A DNA stretch of 64,000 nucleotides from Neorhizobium galegae (GCF_017877055.1 NZ_JAGIPG010000003.1:682001-746000); one strand, 5' to 3'. Positions 50,454 through 59,442 are shown, counted from the first letter of the stretch. Translations and numbers: made by a program. The notes: a model not told the origin generated them from the letters alone.

Positions 50454-51533
50454 ATGACGCGTATATTCCGGGCGCCGGCCTTTTATATTCAAGGCCCAGG
50501 AGCTCTGAGCCAGCTCGGCGAAAAGGCGGCGACGCTCGGCCGTTCGGTCGTCGCGATCTGCGATTCGCTCGTGCTTCCCCATATCGAGCCGGATCTGACC
50601 GAGGCTCTCAACCGGCAGGATATTTCGCCGACCGTCATCCCCTTCGATGCGGACGTCACCTACAGGGAAATGGACCGCCTCGCCGAACTGGTGCGCGCCG
50701 GGGGCGGCGAAGTCGTGGTCGGCATCGGCGGCGGCCGCACGCTCGATGTCGCCAAGGGCGTCTCGCGCCGCACCGGCCTGCCCTTCGTCAGTGTCCCGAC
50801 AGTCGCTTCCACCGACGCCCCCTCGACGCGCGGTATCGTCATCTACGACGACCATCACACAATGATCGCCGTCGAACAGATGGACCAGAACCCGGCATTT
50901 GTCATCGTCGATACGGCGATCATCGCCAAAGCCCCCGCCCGTCTGCTGCTCGGCGGCATCGGCGATGCGCTGACCGCGAAATTCGAGACCGAAGGCACCT
51001 GGAAGGGTACCGGTCTTTCCAAGCAGGGCACTCGGCCGCTGAAGACGGGTGTGATGCTCGGCGATGTCTGTTATCGTATGCTGCTCGAACACGGGCCCGG
51101 CGCCATGCGGGTGGCCGGCACCGGCGAGGTGACGCCGGATCTCGAAGCCGTCATCGAAGCGATCCTCTGGCTCAGCGCCGTCGCGTTCGAAAACACCGGC
51201 CTTTCCATCGCCCATGCCGTCGCAACCGAGCTCGGGGCAATTGAAACGGTTCGAAAACACTCGCTGCATGGTGAACATGCCGCCTATGGCACACTGGTGC
51301 AGGCCGTTGCAGAGGGCCGTGCTGAGCAGGAACTGACGACACTGCTCGGCTTCTACGACGAGATCGGCATGCCACGCCGGCTTTCGGCACTTGGCATGCC
51401 GGATATCGACGAGTGGGCGATCGAAAGCCTTGCCGTCCGATGCGCAAAAAGCCCGTTCATGGTCAACCAGGAGCGGATGCTCGACGCGAATGACCTTGCT
51501 GCCGCCTTTCGGACTGTGGAAAACTACGCATAA
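50454..51533 (+). CDS. Glycerol dehydrogenase family (iron-containing type III) dehydrogenase
   Basis: A 359-residue NAD-dependent enzyme from ATG 50454, with GGGGGA just upstream. NAD-binding VVGIGGGRTLDVAKGV and VPTVASTDAPSTRGIVIYDD are GldA signatures. The metal ligands are Asp in GGIGDALTAK, His in LSIAHAVAT and His in HSLHGEHAAYG. GldA oxidises glycerol or related vicinal diols to hydroxyketones; relatives use other polyols. It is followed by an IclR gene on the same strand, and both appear to form a small unit. Confidence 0.9.
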   Translation: MTRIFRAPAFYIQGPGALSQLGEKAATLGRSVVAICDSLVLPHIEPDLTEALNRQDISPTVIPFDADVTYREMDRLAELVRAGGGEVVVGIGGGRTLDVAKGVSRRTGLPFVSVPTVASTDAPSTRGIVIYDDHHTMIAVEQMDQNPAFVIVDTAIIAKAPARLLLGGIGDALTAKFETEGTWKGTGLSKQGTRPLKTGVMLGDVCYRMLLEHGPGAMRVAGTGEVTPDLEAVIEAILWLSAVAFENTGLSIAHAVATELGAIETVRKHSLHGEHAAYGTLVQAVAEGRAEQELTTLLGFYDEIGMPRRLSALGMPDIDEWAIESLAVRCAKSPFMVNQERMLDANDLAAAFRTVENYA

Positions 51534-51592
51534 AGCCGGCTCGACCTGCTGCAAATATAGATATAATCATCTGGGAACACAGGGGATTTAGG

Positions 51593-52495
51593 ATGCCGTC
51601 AGATAAGGCCAAGGCGCCGGAGGAATGGACCCAGCGCCGCATTCAGTCGATCGAGGTCGGCTTCCAGGTCATCCGCGCCATGGAGGCGGCGAACGGCCCG
51701 CTGCCCCTGCGTGACATTGCGGCCGCCGCCGGCATGCCGCCAAGCAAGGCGCATCTCTACCTCGTCAGCTTCGTCAAGGAAGGCGTCGCCTTCCAGGATC
51801 CGGTCACCGGTCACTACGGGCTCGGCCGCTTCGCGATCCAGCTCGGCCTGTCCGCCATCCGCCAGCTCGACGTGGTGGAGTTCGCACGCGAAGAGCTTGC
51901 GGCCCTGCAGCGCACCGCCGGCTTCGCCACCTATCTTTCGCTCTGGGGTGATCGCGGCCCGGGCATCGTTTCCAAGGTAGACGGCGAGCGGCAGGGATCG
52001 CTTGCCGTGCGCCTCGGCTACGTGCTGCCGCTCCTCACCTCGGCAACCGGGCAGGTCTTCCTCACCTATCTCAACGAGAGCGAGACCATGGCGGTGCGCC
52101 AGGACGAGATCGCTGCTGCCAAGCGGGGTGCGTCGGATGACGCAGCCTCGCTCTCGCCGCGCGTCACCACGACCAAGGAAATCCAGAAGATCATCGAAAC
52201 CGTGCGCCACCAGGGTTATGCGATGACGGTCAACAGCATCAATTCGAGCTTCGCCGCGGTCGCCGCGCCGGTCTTCGACTATAGCGGCCGGATCGTCGCG
52301 ACCATGACCGTGCTCGGCTCCGACAAACAGCTCGCCGGCCCCCGCAAGAAGCCGACCATCGACGCTCTGCTCGCCGCAGCGCACCGGCTTTCGGAGCGGC
52401 TGGGCGCACCTGGGAGGGGGGCGAAGAGCGAGGACAATGTCAAGCCCCCCGTGCCGCCGAAGCCGACGCGGGTGAAGAGCCCCGCGGGGCGGTGA
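51593..52495 (+). CDS. IclR family transcriptional regulator
   Basis: A 300-residue protein. The helix-turn-helix is at ~15-80 (QSIEVGFQVIRAMEAANGPL, IAAAAGMPPSKAHLYLVSFV), followed by the GAF-like effector domain (YVLPLLTSATGQVFLTYL, GYAMTVNSINSSFAAVAAPV). The final ~40 residues are basic and Pro-rich. IclR proteins control aromatic or carbohydrate catabolism. It stands between the GldA-type gene and the gentisate genes and could control either. Confidence 0.92.
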   Translation: MPSDKAKAPEEWTQRRIQSIEVGFQVIRAMEAANGPLPLRDIAAAAGMPPSKAHLYLVSFVKEGVAFQDPVTGHYGLGRFAIQLGLSAIRQLDVVEFAREELAALQRTAGFATYLSLWGDRGPGIVSKVDGERQGSLAVRLGYVLPLLTSATGQVFLTYLNESETMAVRQDEIAAAKRGASDDAASLSPRVTTTKEIQKIIETVRHQGYAMTVNSINSSFAAVAAPVFDYSGRIVATMTVLGSDKQLAGPRKKPTIDALLAAAHRLSERLGAPGRGAKSEDNVKPPVPPKPTRVKSPAGR

Positions 52496-52521
52496 TCAAA
52501 GAACTTCCGGGAAATTGAAAT

Positions 52522-52616
52522 GCCCCTCATCGGGCTGCGGCCACCTTCTCCCATTTTTCACGGGGAGAAGGGATATGCCGCAACGTGGCCGCGCCCCCCG
52601 GCGCGGAGTGAGGGGC
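52522..52616. repeat. RIME1-like element
   Basis: Outer ends GCCCCTCA and TGAGGGGC enclose two further pairs: CGGCCAC with GTGGCCG, and CCTTCTCCC (52544-52552) with GGGAGAAGG (52563-52571). Nested palindromes with these ends are the hallmark of rhizobial RIME1. It separates the IclR gene from the gentisate operon. Confidence 0.78.
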
Positions 52617-52636
52617 GATCACGCCTGCTTCGCCAA

Positions 52637-52664
52637 TTGACCCCGCCAAATTAATTAGTATACC
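52637..52664 (+). promoter_or_regulatory. Promoter of the gentisate operon
   Basis: TTGACC (52637) and TATACC (52659) are 16 bases apart, 40 bases before the start codon of the dioxygenase gene. The AT-rich AATTAATTAGTATACC over the -10 region would suit binding of the MarR regulator encoded in the operon; that part is inference. Confidence 0.55.
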
Positions 52665-52703
52665 TTACGATCTCCGGCTGGAGGAGCCGAAGAGGAGGGT
52701 TTC

Positions 52704-53753
52704 ATGCACGAGGTCGATGCAGCCACCGCTGCGAAACGGGAAGAGTTTTATGCGCGGATCAAGCCCCACAACATGGCGCCCCTCTGGGAGGTGATGAAGG
52801 GCATGCTGCCGCCGGAGCCGACCTCCAGGGCGCAGCCGCATCGCTGGCGTTATGGCGACATCCGCCCGCTGATCCTCGAATCCGGCAGTCTGCTGACCGC
52901 CGAAGAGGCCGAGCGCCGGGTGCTGATCCTCGAAAACCCCGCTTTCCCGGCCCAGTCGCGGGCCACGTCGACGCTTTATGCCGGCATCCAGATCATCATG
53001 CCGGGCGAAGTGGCGCCGGCCCACCGGCACACGCCCTCGGCGCTGCGCTTCATGCTGGAAGGCTCCGGCGCCTATACGACCGTCGGTGGCGAGCGCACCC
53101 GCATGGCCTTCGGCGATTTCGTCATCACGCCGGTCTGGGCCTGGCACGACCACGGCAATGACGGCACCGACCCGGCCGCCTGGCTCGACGGTCTCGACGT
53201 GCCGATGATCGCCTTCTTCGAAGCCGTGTTCCGCGAGGACTATAACGACGCCGAACAGGAGATCCTGCGGCCGGAAGGCGACTCTCTTGCCCGTTTCGGT
53301 TCCGGCATGCTGCCGATCGGCAGCACCAGCCCCTATGGCCAGACGACGCCGATCTTCAACTATCCGTACGAGCGCAGCCGCGAGGCACTTTACCGCGTAT
53401 CGCGCGGTGAGGAGATCGATGCCTATATCGGCACGACGCTGCGTTACGCCAATCCGCTCGATGGCGGCTGGACGATGCCGACCATGTCCGCCTGGCTCAG
53501 CCATTTCCCGAAGGGCATGGAAACGGCAAAGATCCGCTCGACGGACCATATCGTCATGTGCATCGCCGAAGGCACCGGCTCGATCACGATCGGCGCGAAA
53601 ACCTTCGACTTCGGACCGAAGGACGTGATCGTCGTGCCCGGCTGGTCGTGGCGCTCGTTCAAGGCGAACGAGGACGTCGTCGTATTCTGCTTCTCCGACC
53701 GCGTGGCGCAGGAGAAGCTCGGCTATTTCCGCGAAGACCGCACCCGCGTCTGA
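52704..53753 (+). CDS. Gentisate 1,2-dioxygenase
   Basis: A 349-residue double-cupin protein. The Fe(II) ligands His107 and His109 are in PAHRHTPSALRFMLEGSG, with the third His in VWAWHDHGND. Family features include ATSTLYAGIQIIMPGE and NPLDGGWTMPTMSAWLSHFP. It opens the ring of gentisate to maleylpyruvate with O2. It is followed by an FAA hydrolase 28 bases on; a maleylpyruvate isomerase is not seen. AGAGGAGG precedes the ATG. Confidence 0.94.
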   Translation: MHEVDAATAAKREEFYARIKPHNMAPLWEVMKGMLPPEPTSRAQPHRWRYGDIRPLILESGSLLTAEEAERRVLILENPAFPAQSRATSTLYAGIQIIMPGEVAPAHRHTPSALRFMLEGSGAYTTVGGERTRMAFGDFVITPVWAWHDHGNDGTDPAAWLDGLDVPMIAFFEAVFREDYNDAEQEILRPEGDSLARFGSGMLPIGSTSPYGQTTPIFNYPYERSREALYRVSRGEEIDAYIGTTLRYANPLDGGWTMPTMSAWLSHFPKGMETAKIRSTDHIVMCIAEGTGSITIGAKTFDFGPKDVIVVPGWSWRSFKANEDVVVFCFSDRVAQEKLGYFREDRTRV

Positions 53754-53781
53754 GCGGACACCAGGATCAGGGAGAGAAATC

Positions 53782-54651
53782 ATGCGTTTTTGCCGCTATG
53801 ACGATAATCGTCTCGGCGTGGTCGTCGGCGATCAGGTGAAGGACATCACGAGCGTCCTCGACCGCCTGCCGAACTACCGTTACCCCTTCCCGCATGGCGA
53901 CCAGTTCATGGCCCATTTCGCCGAGCTGCGGCCGGTCATGGAAGAGATGGCGAAGACGGCGCCTTCCAAGCCGCTGGCCGACATCGCACTGCTGAGCCCG
54001 ATCGCCAATCCCGGCAAGATCGTCGGCGCGCCGGTCAATTACCGGCTTCATCTCGACGAAGTGCTGGACAGCGACCAGCTGCATCACGGCATGAAGATCA
54101 AGCCAATCGCCGAGGCCGGCGTGTTCCTGAAGGCGACGAGCTCGCTGATCGGCCCGTCGGAAGGCGTCGTCGTCGACTGGGCCGACCGCCGCACCGACCA
54201 CGAGATCGAACTCGCCGTCATCATCGGCAAAAAGGCGTTTCGCGTGTCGGAAGCCGATGCGCTGGATTACGTCGCCGGCTACGCGATCTGCTACGACATC
54301 ACCATCCGCGGCCCGGAAGAGCGCAGCTACCGCAAGTCGCTCGACACGTTCAGCGTGCTCGGCCCCTATGTGGTGACCGCCGACGAAATCCCGAACCCGA
54401 ACAATCTCGATTTCGAACTGACGATCGGCGGCGAGAGCCGCCAGAAGTCGAACACCAGTATGCTGATCTTCAACGTCCAGAAACTGATCGAATTCGCCAG
54501 CAAGGCATACACGCTTCATCCGGGCGACATCATCATGACCGGCACGCCGGAAGGCGTCGCGCCAATCGCTCCCGGCGACGTGATGCACGGCACGTTCGAA
54601 GGCATCGGCAAGATGGACGTGAAGGTCTACGGCAACTGGGACAAGACATGA
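53782..54651 (+). CDS. Fumarylacetoacetate hydrolase family protein (maleyl/fumarylpyruvate hydrolase)
   Basis: A 289-residue enzyme with an FAA hydrolase core: GAPVNYRLHLDE, metal-binding TDHEIELAVIIG, KSLDTFSVLGPYVVTADEI and TGTPEGVAPIAPGD. It would hydrolyse the ring-opened product of gentisate to pyruvate and fumarate or maleate. With no isomerase in the operon, direct hydrolysis of maleylpyruvate is possible. Its stop overlaps the MarR start (ATGA). Confidence 0.92.
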   Translation: MRFCRYDDNRLGVVVGDQVKDITSVLDRLPNYRYPFPHGDQFMAHFAELRPVMEEMAKTAPSKPLADIALLSPIANPGKIVGAPVNYRLHLDEVLDSDQLHHGMKIKPIAEAGVFLKATSSLIGPSEGVVVDWADRRTDHEIELAVIIGKKAFRVSEADALDYVAGYAICYDITIRGPEERSYRKSLDTFSVLGPYVVTADEIPNPNNLDFELTIGGESRQKSNTSMLIFNVQKLIEFASKAYTLHPGDIIMTGTPEGVAPIAPGDVMHGTFEGIGKMDVKVYGNWDKT

Positions 54652-55148
54652 GTTCGGACCCTAACCCATCGGCAGAGGGGGACGGGCATGCCGTCCTTCT
54701 CGACGGTGTCGTCGGTATCCGCATCCGGCGCCTGCAGGCGCTGTTCGGCAGCCACTGGCAGAACTGGTTCCGCGCCCGCTCGCTGGCGGTCACCCCGGTC
54801 CAGGGCGGCGTGCTGCTGCTGATCCGCCGGTATCCGGGCATCAGTCAGATCGCGCTCGCACGCCGCCTGCGCATCGAACCACCGACGCTGATCCAGACAC
54901 TCGCACCCCTCGTCAAGCAGAAGCTGGTCGAACGCGATCGCGCCGCTGATGACGGCCGCGTCTATGAACTGCGGCTCACCAAGGCAGGGTTCGAGGCCGC
55001 CGCCCTCGTGGAAACTTCGATGCCGCAGCACGAGGCGGATTTGTTGCGGTTTTTGTCTGCCGAGGAGCGGCAGGTGTTTCTGGAACTGCTGGACAAGGCG
55101 ATTGCAGGTGCAGAGGCGGCGATCGAGGGGCAGGAGAAGGCGGAGTAG
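54648..55148 (+). CDS. MarR family transcriptional regulator
   Basis: A 166-residue winged-helix protein: LAVTPVQGGVLLLIRRYPGI, ALARRLRIEPPTLIQTLAPL and DRAADDGRVYELRLT, the beta wing typical of MarR. It is translationally coupled to the FAA hydrolase gene, so it likely senses an aromatic intermediate and controls its own operon from the promoter at 52637. Confidence 0.93.
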   Translation: MSSDPNPSAEGDGHAVLLDGVVGIRIRRLQALFGSHWQNWFRARSLAVTPVQGGVLLLIRRYPGISQIALARRLRIEPPTLIQTLAPLVKQKLVERDRAADDGRVYELRLTKAGFEAAALVETSMPQHEADLLRFLSAEERQVFLELLDKAIAGAEAAIEGQEKAE

Positions 55149-55192
55149 CCTGCACCCGCCTGGAGGAAGGCCTGGCGTCTCCCCTCCTCATC

Positions 55193-55209
55193 CCTGTGCT
55201 CGTCACAGG
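55193..55209. repeat. Short CCTGTG palindrome of rhizobial intergenic type
   Basis: CCTGTG-CTCGT-CACAGG lies in the 189-base gap after the MarR gene, in a TCATCCCTGTGCTCGTCACAG context that recurs in intergenic regions of Rhizobiaceae. It may be a degenerate mosaic repeat or a weak terminator. Confidence 0.4.
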
Positions 55210-55337
55210 AACGATGGAAGAATATATGGGGCATCCCAGCCCCTCAGGCCATCTTCTCAAGCCAGCCACCCATTTCCCGATTGCCACATAACAGGCGGCC
55301 TGATATTCATTCCCATGCATCTGGGAGGAGCGGCATC

Positions 55338-56396
55338 ATGCGGTCATGGAAGGTCTTCGAGGCGTCGGAAGTGTTGCGGGAGGTCGAGGAGGCGAACCCG
55401 CAGCCCACGGGCAGTGAAGTCGTCGTTTCGGTGTCCCATTGCGGGCTCTGCCATTCGGACCTGACCCTGTGGAAGGGCATTTTCGACATGGGCGACAAAA
55501 AGGTGTCGATCGACAGCATCGGCATGAAACACCCGCTCACCCTCGGCCACGAAATCCTCGGCACCGTCACTGCCGTCGGCCCTGAAGCCACCGACGTCAA
55601 GGTCGGCGACATCAGGCTCGTTTATCCCTGGCTCGGCTGCGGCGAGTGCGATGTCTGCCACGCCGAGCAGGATAACCTCTGTATGCAGGGCCGGCCGCTT
55701 GGCATGCGCAGGCCCGGCGGTTTCGGCAGCCATGTCGTGGTACCGCACAGCCGCTATCTCATCGACATCGGCGATCTCGACCCGGCACTTGTCGCCACCT
55801 ATGCCTGTTCCGGCCTCACCGCCTATTCGGCAATCAGGAAGGCCATGCCGGTCCGGCCCGATGAAGCAATCGTCGTGGTTGGCGCCGGCGGGTTAGGCCT
55901 CAGCGGCATCGTCATCCTCAAGGCGCTCGGTCACCAGAACATCGTCGTGGTCGACGTTTCCGAGGACAAGCTGAAGATCGCCGCGGATGCCGGCGCCCAC
56001 AAGACCATGCTATCCACCGGCGACGACGTGACGAAGACGATCGTCGATGCGGTCGGCCGACCGGTGGGCACCATCATCGATTTCGTCAACAACAGCCAGA
56101 CGGCGGCCTTTTGCTTCCCGGCGCTGGCACGCGGCGGCCGCATCATCATGGTCGGCATGTTCGGCGGCCAACTCACCATCCCGACCATGCGCATGGCGCA
56201 GGGGGGCTTCAGCCTGATCGGCAGCATCACCGGCACGCTACAGGAACTGCGCGACCTCGTGGAGCTCGCAAAAAGCGGAAAACTCGATGCCATTCCCTAC
56301 GAGGCAGTGCCTAAATCATCGATCAACGACGCGATGAACCGGTTGTCCAGAGGTGAGGTCAAGGGACGTATCGTTCTGGAGGAGGAGCCGGCGTGA
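55338..56396 (+). CDS. Zinc-dependent alcohol dehydrogenase (MDR family)
   Basis: A 352-residue protein from ATG 55338 with GGGAGGAG upstream. Catalytic zinc site in HCGLCHSDL and LGHEILG; structural zinc cysteines in YPWLGCGECDVCHAEQDNLC; Rossmann motif VVGAGGLGLSGIVILKALG. It oxidises an alcohol or reduces an aldehyde/ketone with NAD(P). Its 3' end overlaps the thioesterase-like gene (GTGA), so the two act together; acyl-CoA alcohol substrates of the 6-hydroxycyclohexenecarbonyl-CoA dehydrogenase kind are one possibility. Not necessarily part of the gentisate route. Confidence 0.9.
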   Translation: MRSWKVFEASEVLREVEEANPQPTGSEVVVSVSHCGLCHSDLTLWKGIFDMGDKKVSIDSIGMKHPLTLGHEILGTVTAVGPEATDVKVGDIRLVYPWLGCGECDVCHAEQDNLCMQGRPLGMRRPGGFGSHVVVPHSRYLIDIGDLDPALVATYACSGLTAYSAIRKAMPVRPDEAIVVVGAGGLGLSGIVILKALGHQNIVVVDVSEDKLKIAADAGAHKTMLSTGDDVTKTIVDAVGRPVGTIIDFVNNSQTAAFCFPALARGGRIIMVGMFGGQLTIPTMRMAQGGFSLIGSITGTLQELRDLVELAKSGKLDAIPYEAVPKSSINDAMNRLSRGEVKGRIVLEEEPA

Positions 56397-57340
56397 GTGC
56401 ACAGCAAGACGAAATGCATGAAGTCTGGCGCGGCAGTGTGCGCCAGTGGGAAGTTGACGAGAACGCTCACTGGAACACGCAATATTATGTAGCCCGCGCC
56501 AACGAGGGTCTCGCGGTTCTGTTCGGTCTCAACGGCCTGTCCGGCCTCCTCTCGCCCTCGTCCGCCACGACGATCGCCTATAACGAGCATCATATCCGCT
56601 TCCATCGCGAGGGCCATGCGGGCACCTCGCTGCACATGACCGCAGGTTTCCTCGATATCGGCGAGACGACGGCGTTTGCGGTTCTCATGCTGCACAACAG
56701 CCATTCCGGCCAGCTTGCCGCGAGCTTCAGGGTGCGGCTGACCCATGTGGATACGGCTGACCTGAAGACGCCGCGCCCCTGGCCCACGGCCTTCCGCGAA
56801 AAGGCCGCCAGCTCGCTGGTCGAGGCCCCGAGGGAGTCGCTCGCCCGCGGCACCGGCGACGAACCGGTGACGATCAGCGCCTCCCGCGACCGGGCGGTTG
56901 CGCTCGGCCTGAAGCGCACTGCGATGAGCCTGATCGAACGGGAAGCCTGCGATGCCTTCGACCGCCTCGGCCCGCAGAAATTCATCGGCGCGGTCGGCGG
57001 CGGCGTGAAGCAGCTCACCGGCCCGATCCGCGAAATCGTCAGCAAGCACGCTGAACCGCCGCCCGGCAAGATCGGTGGAGCGGTGCTGGAATTCCGCATT
57101 CTCTATGGCGAGACCCCACGCGTCGGTGACTGTTTCGAGATCTGGGGTGGTCTGCAGAAGACCGACCAGCGCGTCATGTCGCTGATCTTCTGGATGGTCG
57201 ATCCGTTCACCGGCCGGGTGTTCGGCACGATGCAGTCGATCGCGGTGGTGTTCGATCTCGATGCGCGGGCGATCGTGCAGATTTCTCCGGCGGCGACGGA
57301 GGCTTTGGCTCCACTGGTGACTGAGGGGTTGGCGCTTTAA
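56393..57340 (+). CDS. Double-hotdog acyl-CoA thioesterase-like protein
   Basis: A 315-residue protein starting at GTG 56393 inside the upstream stop. Two hotdog folds are likely: the first with WEVDENAHWNTQYYVARANEG (the D-x-N-x-H-x-N active-site type), the second from ~200 with GGAVLEFRILYGETPRVGD and FWMVDPFTGRVFGTMQSIAV. It may cleave or select a CoA thioester made or used by the coupled alcohol dehydrogenase. No closer assignment is possible. Confidence 0.75.
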   Translation: MSAQQDEMHEVWRGSVRQWEVDENAHWNTQYYVARANEGLAVLFGLNGLSGLLSPSSATTIAYNEHHIRFHREGHAGTSLHMTAGFLDIGETTAFAVLMLHNSHSGQLAASFRVRLTHVDTADLKTPRPWPTAFREKAASSLVEAPRESLARGTGDEPVTISASRDRAVALGLKRTAMSLIEREACDAFDRLGPQKFIGAVGGGVKQLTGPIREIVSKHAEPPPGKIGGAVLEFRILYGETPRVGDCFEIWGGLQKTDQRVMSLIFWMVDPFTGRVFGTMQSIAVVFDLDARAIVQISPAATEALAPLVTEGLAL

Positions 57341-57362
57341 AGCTGCAGTTCCTGGCGCGATC

Positions 57363-57377
57363 CGATAGTCGATTGGC
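57363..57377 (+). promoter_or_regulatory. Candidate AraC operator, copy 1 (before SDR gene)
   Basis: CGATAGTCGATTGGC matches the copy at 58300 in 13 of 15 positions and lies 68 bases before the SDR start. The only two copies I find precede the SDR gene and the adjacent AraC gene, as expected for the AraC protein's binding site. Confidence 0.6.
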
Positions 57378-57445
57378 ATCTCTCGCCAGTGCGCGTGGCG
57401 CGGTCTGCCCCTACCTTTGTGTTCATCAACACGAAGGAGAACCCC

Positions 57446-58261
57446 ATGACCAAGACCATCCTCATCACCGGCACGTCCAGCGGCCTCGGACGCGCCACCG
57501 CCAAGCTCTTCCACCAGAACGGCTGGAATGTCATCGCCACGATGCGCACGCCCGAGCGGGAGACCGAACTGACCCAGCTCGACAACGTGCTGGTTACCCG
57601 TCTCGACGTTCAGGACGCCCCCTCCATCCGCTCGGCTGTCGATGCGGGCATCGCCAGGTTCGGGCGGATCGACGCTCTAGTGAACAATGCAGGCTATGGC
57701 GCATACGGTCCGCTGGAGGTGACACCTTTCGACAAGATCCGTCGCCAGTTCGACGTCAACGTCCTCGGCCTGCTGGCGACGACGCAGGCCGTGCTTCCTC
57801 ATTTCCGCGCCAACCGCAGCGGGACCATCGTCAACATCTCGTCGATCGGCGGCCGCATGGCCTTCCCGCTGGGCACGCTCTATCACGGTACGAAGTTCGC
57901 CGTGGAGGGCCTGTCGGAGTCGATGCAGTATGAACTCGCGCCGCTGGGGATCGCGGTCAAGGTCATCGAACCGGGTGGGATCAGGACCGACTTCGGCGGC
58001 CGCTCGTTCGACATGAGCAATGACGAGAGCCTTGCCGAATACCAGCCGCTCGTGCAGTCGCTGTTCGGCTTCTTCGGCCCGATGATGGAGAAGGCTTCTG
58101 AGCCTGAACTGGTGGCCGAGGTGATCTACGGAGCTGCCACTGACGGAACGGACCAGCTTCGCTATGCGGCAGGCGCGGACGCGGTCCAGATACTCGCAAG
58201 TCGGGCGGCATCCGACGACGCGACCTTCTTCGGCGGCATGAAAGCGCAGTTCGGGCTCTGA
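57446..58261 (+). CDS. Short-chain dehydrogenase/reductase (SDR)
   Basis: A 271-residue protein from ATG 57446, with AAGGAG upstream; earlier in-frame ATG is unsupported. Classical SDR motifs: cofactor TGTSSGLGRATA, NNAGYG, catalytic Ser in NISSIGG and YHGTK (Tyr-x-x-x-Lys). After that EPGGIRTDFGGRSF is typical of the NADP-type oxidoreductase group. It reduces or oxidises an unknown carbonyl/alcohol. It shares an upstream motif with the AraC gene behind it. Confidence 0.92.
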   Translation: MTKTILITGTSSGLGRATAKLFHQNGWNVIATMRTPERETELTQLDNVLVTRLDVQDAPSIRSAVDAGIARFGRIDALVNNAGYGAYGPLEVTPFDKIRRQFDVNVLGLLATTQAVLPHFRANRSGTIVNISSIGGRMAFPLGTLYHGTKFAVEGLSESMQYELAPLGIAVKVIEPGGIRTDFGGRSFDMSNDESLAEYQPLVQSLFGFFGPMMEKASEPELVAEVIYGAATDGTDQLRYAAGADAVQILASRAASDDATFFGGMKAQFGL

Positions 58262-58299
58262 CACTCCTCCTGTCGCTCCGCGCCATTCCTGACGCGGAG

Positions 58300-58314
58300 C
58301 GATAGACAATTGGC
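58300..58314 (+). promoter_or_regulatory. Candidate AraC operator, copy 2 (before araC-type gene)
   Basis: CGATAGACAATTGGC, 23 bases before the AraC start, repeats the motif at 57363. The close position suits autorepression. Confidence 0.6.
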
Positions 58315-58337
58315 GCGACGAGATTCTAAGGTTCCTC

Positions 58338-59327
58338 ATGCAAACGCTCACCTACGCCCTCGACACGACCTGGCGCACCTTGCTCGCGGACCTCGGCATC
58401 GTGCCGGCGAATGTGCTGCGCCGTGCCGGCCTTCCGGACGATTTGCTGCACCAGCCTTCGGTGCGGCTTGAGCCGGAGGATTACTATCGTCTCTGGGAAA
58501 GTGCCGAACAGGAGAAGGGCGACCCTCTTTTTCCCATTCGAGTCTGCGAGGCCGTCCGCGCCGAATCCTTCTCTCCGCCCCTGTTCGCGGCGCTGTGCAG
58601 TCCCAATCTGCTGGTGGCCACCCAGCGCGTCGCCAAATACAAGAAGCTGATCGGCCCGATGCAGATGGAAGTACGCGAAGACCGCGACATGCTGACCATC
58701 GAGTTCGCCTGGCTGGATGGGCCGCGGCGCCCTCCGGCGTCCCTGGTGACAATGGAGCTGCTTTTCTGTGTCACCCTTGTCCGAATCGGCACCCGAGAGA
58801 GCATCTCTCCGATCGATGTAACCACGACAGACCTGCCGTCGCCGTCAGCGCCCTATGAGGATTTCCTGGGCGCTCGTCTCCACCGTGGCCCTCGTCATAC
58901 GATCAGGTTTGCAAAATCCGATGCCGTCCGCCCGTTCCTGACGTCGAACGAGCCTCTTTGGGCGGCGTTCGAACCTGACCTGCGCCAGCGTCTGGCAAAC
59001 CTCGACGCATCGGTGAGCGTCGCGAAACGGGTCCGGGCCGCACTTCACGAGGCCATCCCGAGCGGCCTGACGACCATGGAGGCCATCGCCAACAAACTGG
59101 CGGTGAGCAAGCGTACGCTCCAGCGCCGGATCGAAGCCGAGGGTACGAGCTTCCAGCAGATTCTGAAGGAGACGCGGGAAGCGCTGGCGCGCCATTATCT
59201 GGAAAAAACGGCCCTCCCGGCGTCGGAGATTTCATTCCTGCTGGGCTTCGACGAGCCCAACTCCTTCTATCGGGCATTCCGCAGCTGGACGGGGAAAACC
59301 CCCGACAGCATCAGGCAGCACGCCTAA
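58338..59327 (+). CDS. AraC family transcriptional regulator (Arabinose_bd-type N-domain)
   Basis: A 329-residue protein. The N-terminal ~200 residues match the OruR/ArgR-like ligand domain (ANVLRRAGLPDDLL, LEPEDYYRLWESAEQE). The AraC DNA-binding domain is at ~225-329: IANKLAVSKRTLQRRIEAEG and ISFLLGFDEPNSFYRAFRSW. It likely activates the SDR gene and itself through the shared motif. AAGG lies 7 bases before the start. Confidence 0.93.
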   Translation: MQTLTYALDTTWRTLLADLGIVPANVLRRAGLPDDLLHQPSVRLEPEDYYRLWESAEQEKGDPLFPIRVCEAVRAESFSPPLFAALCSPNLLVATQRVAKYKKLIGPMQMEVREDRDMLTIEFAWLDGPRRPPASLVTMELLFCVTLVRIGTRESISPIDVTTTDLPSPSAPYEDFLGARLHRGPRHTIRFAKSDAVRPFLTSNEPLWAAFEPDLRQRLANLDASVSVAKRVRAALHEAIPSGLTTMEAIANKLAVSKRTLQRRIEAEGTSFQQILKETREALARHYLEKTALPASEISFLLGFDEPNSFYRAFRSWTGKTPDSIRQHA

Positions 59328-59407
59328 TCCCGCAATGACCGAGTTGGGGCCGGAGACACCGACTTTGCATGTCTGAGCGACGGGGCTGTGCATCTATCCG
59401 CGGGCCG

Positions 59408-59442
59408 GCCCTGACGCCACCGGCAATTCGTGGCGTCAGGGC
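59408..59442 (+). terminator. Strong stem-loop after araC-type gene
   Basis: GCCCTGACGCCAC (59408-59420) pairs perfectly with GTGGCGTCAGGGC (59430-59442) around a 9-base loop, 80 bases after the AraC stop. The tail is TTCAC, not T-rich, so termination would be imperfect. Confidence 0.5.
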
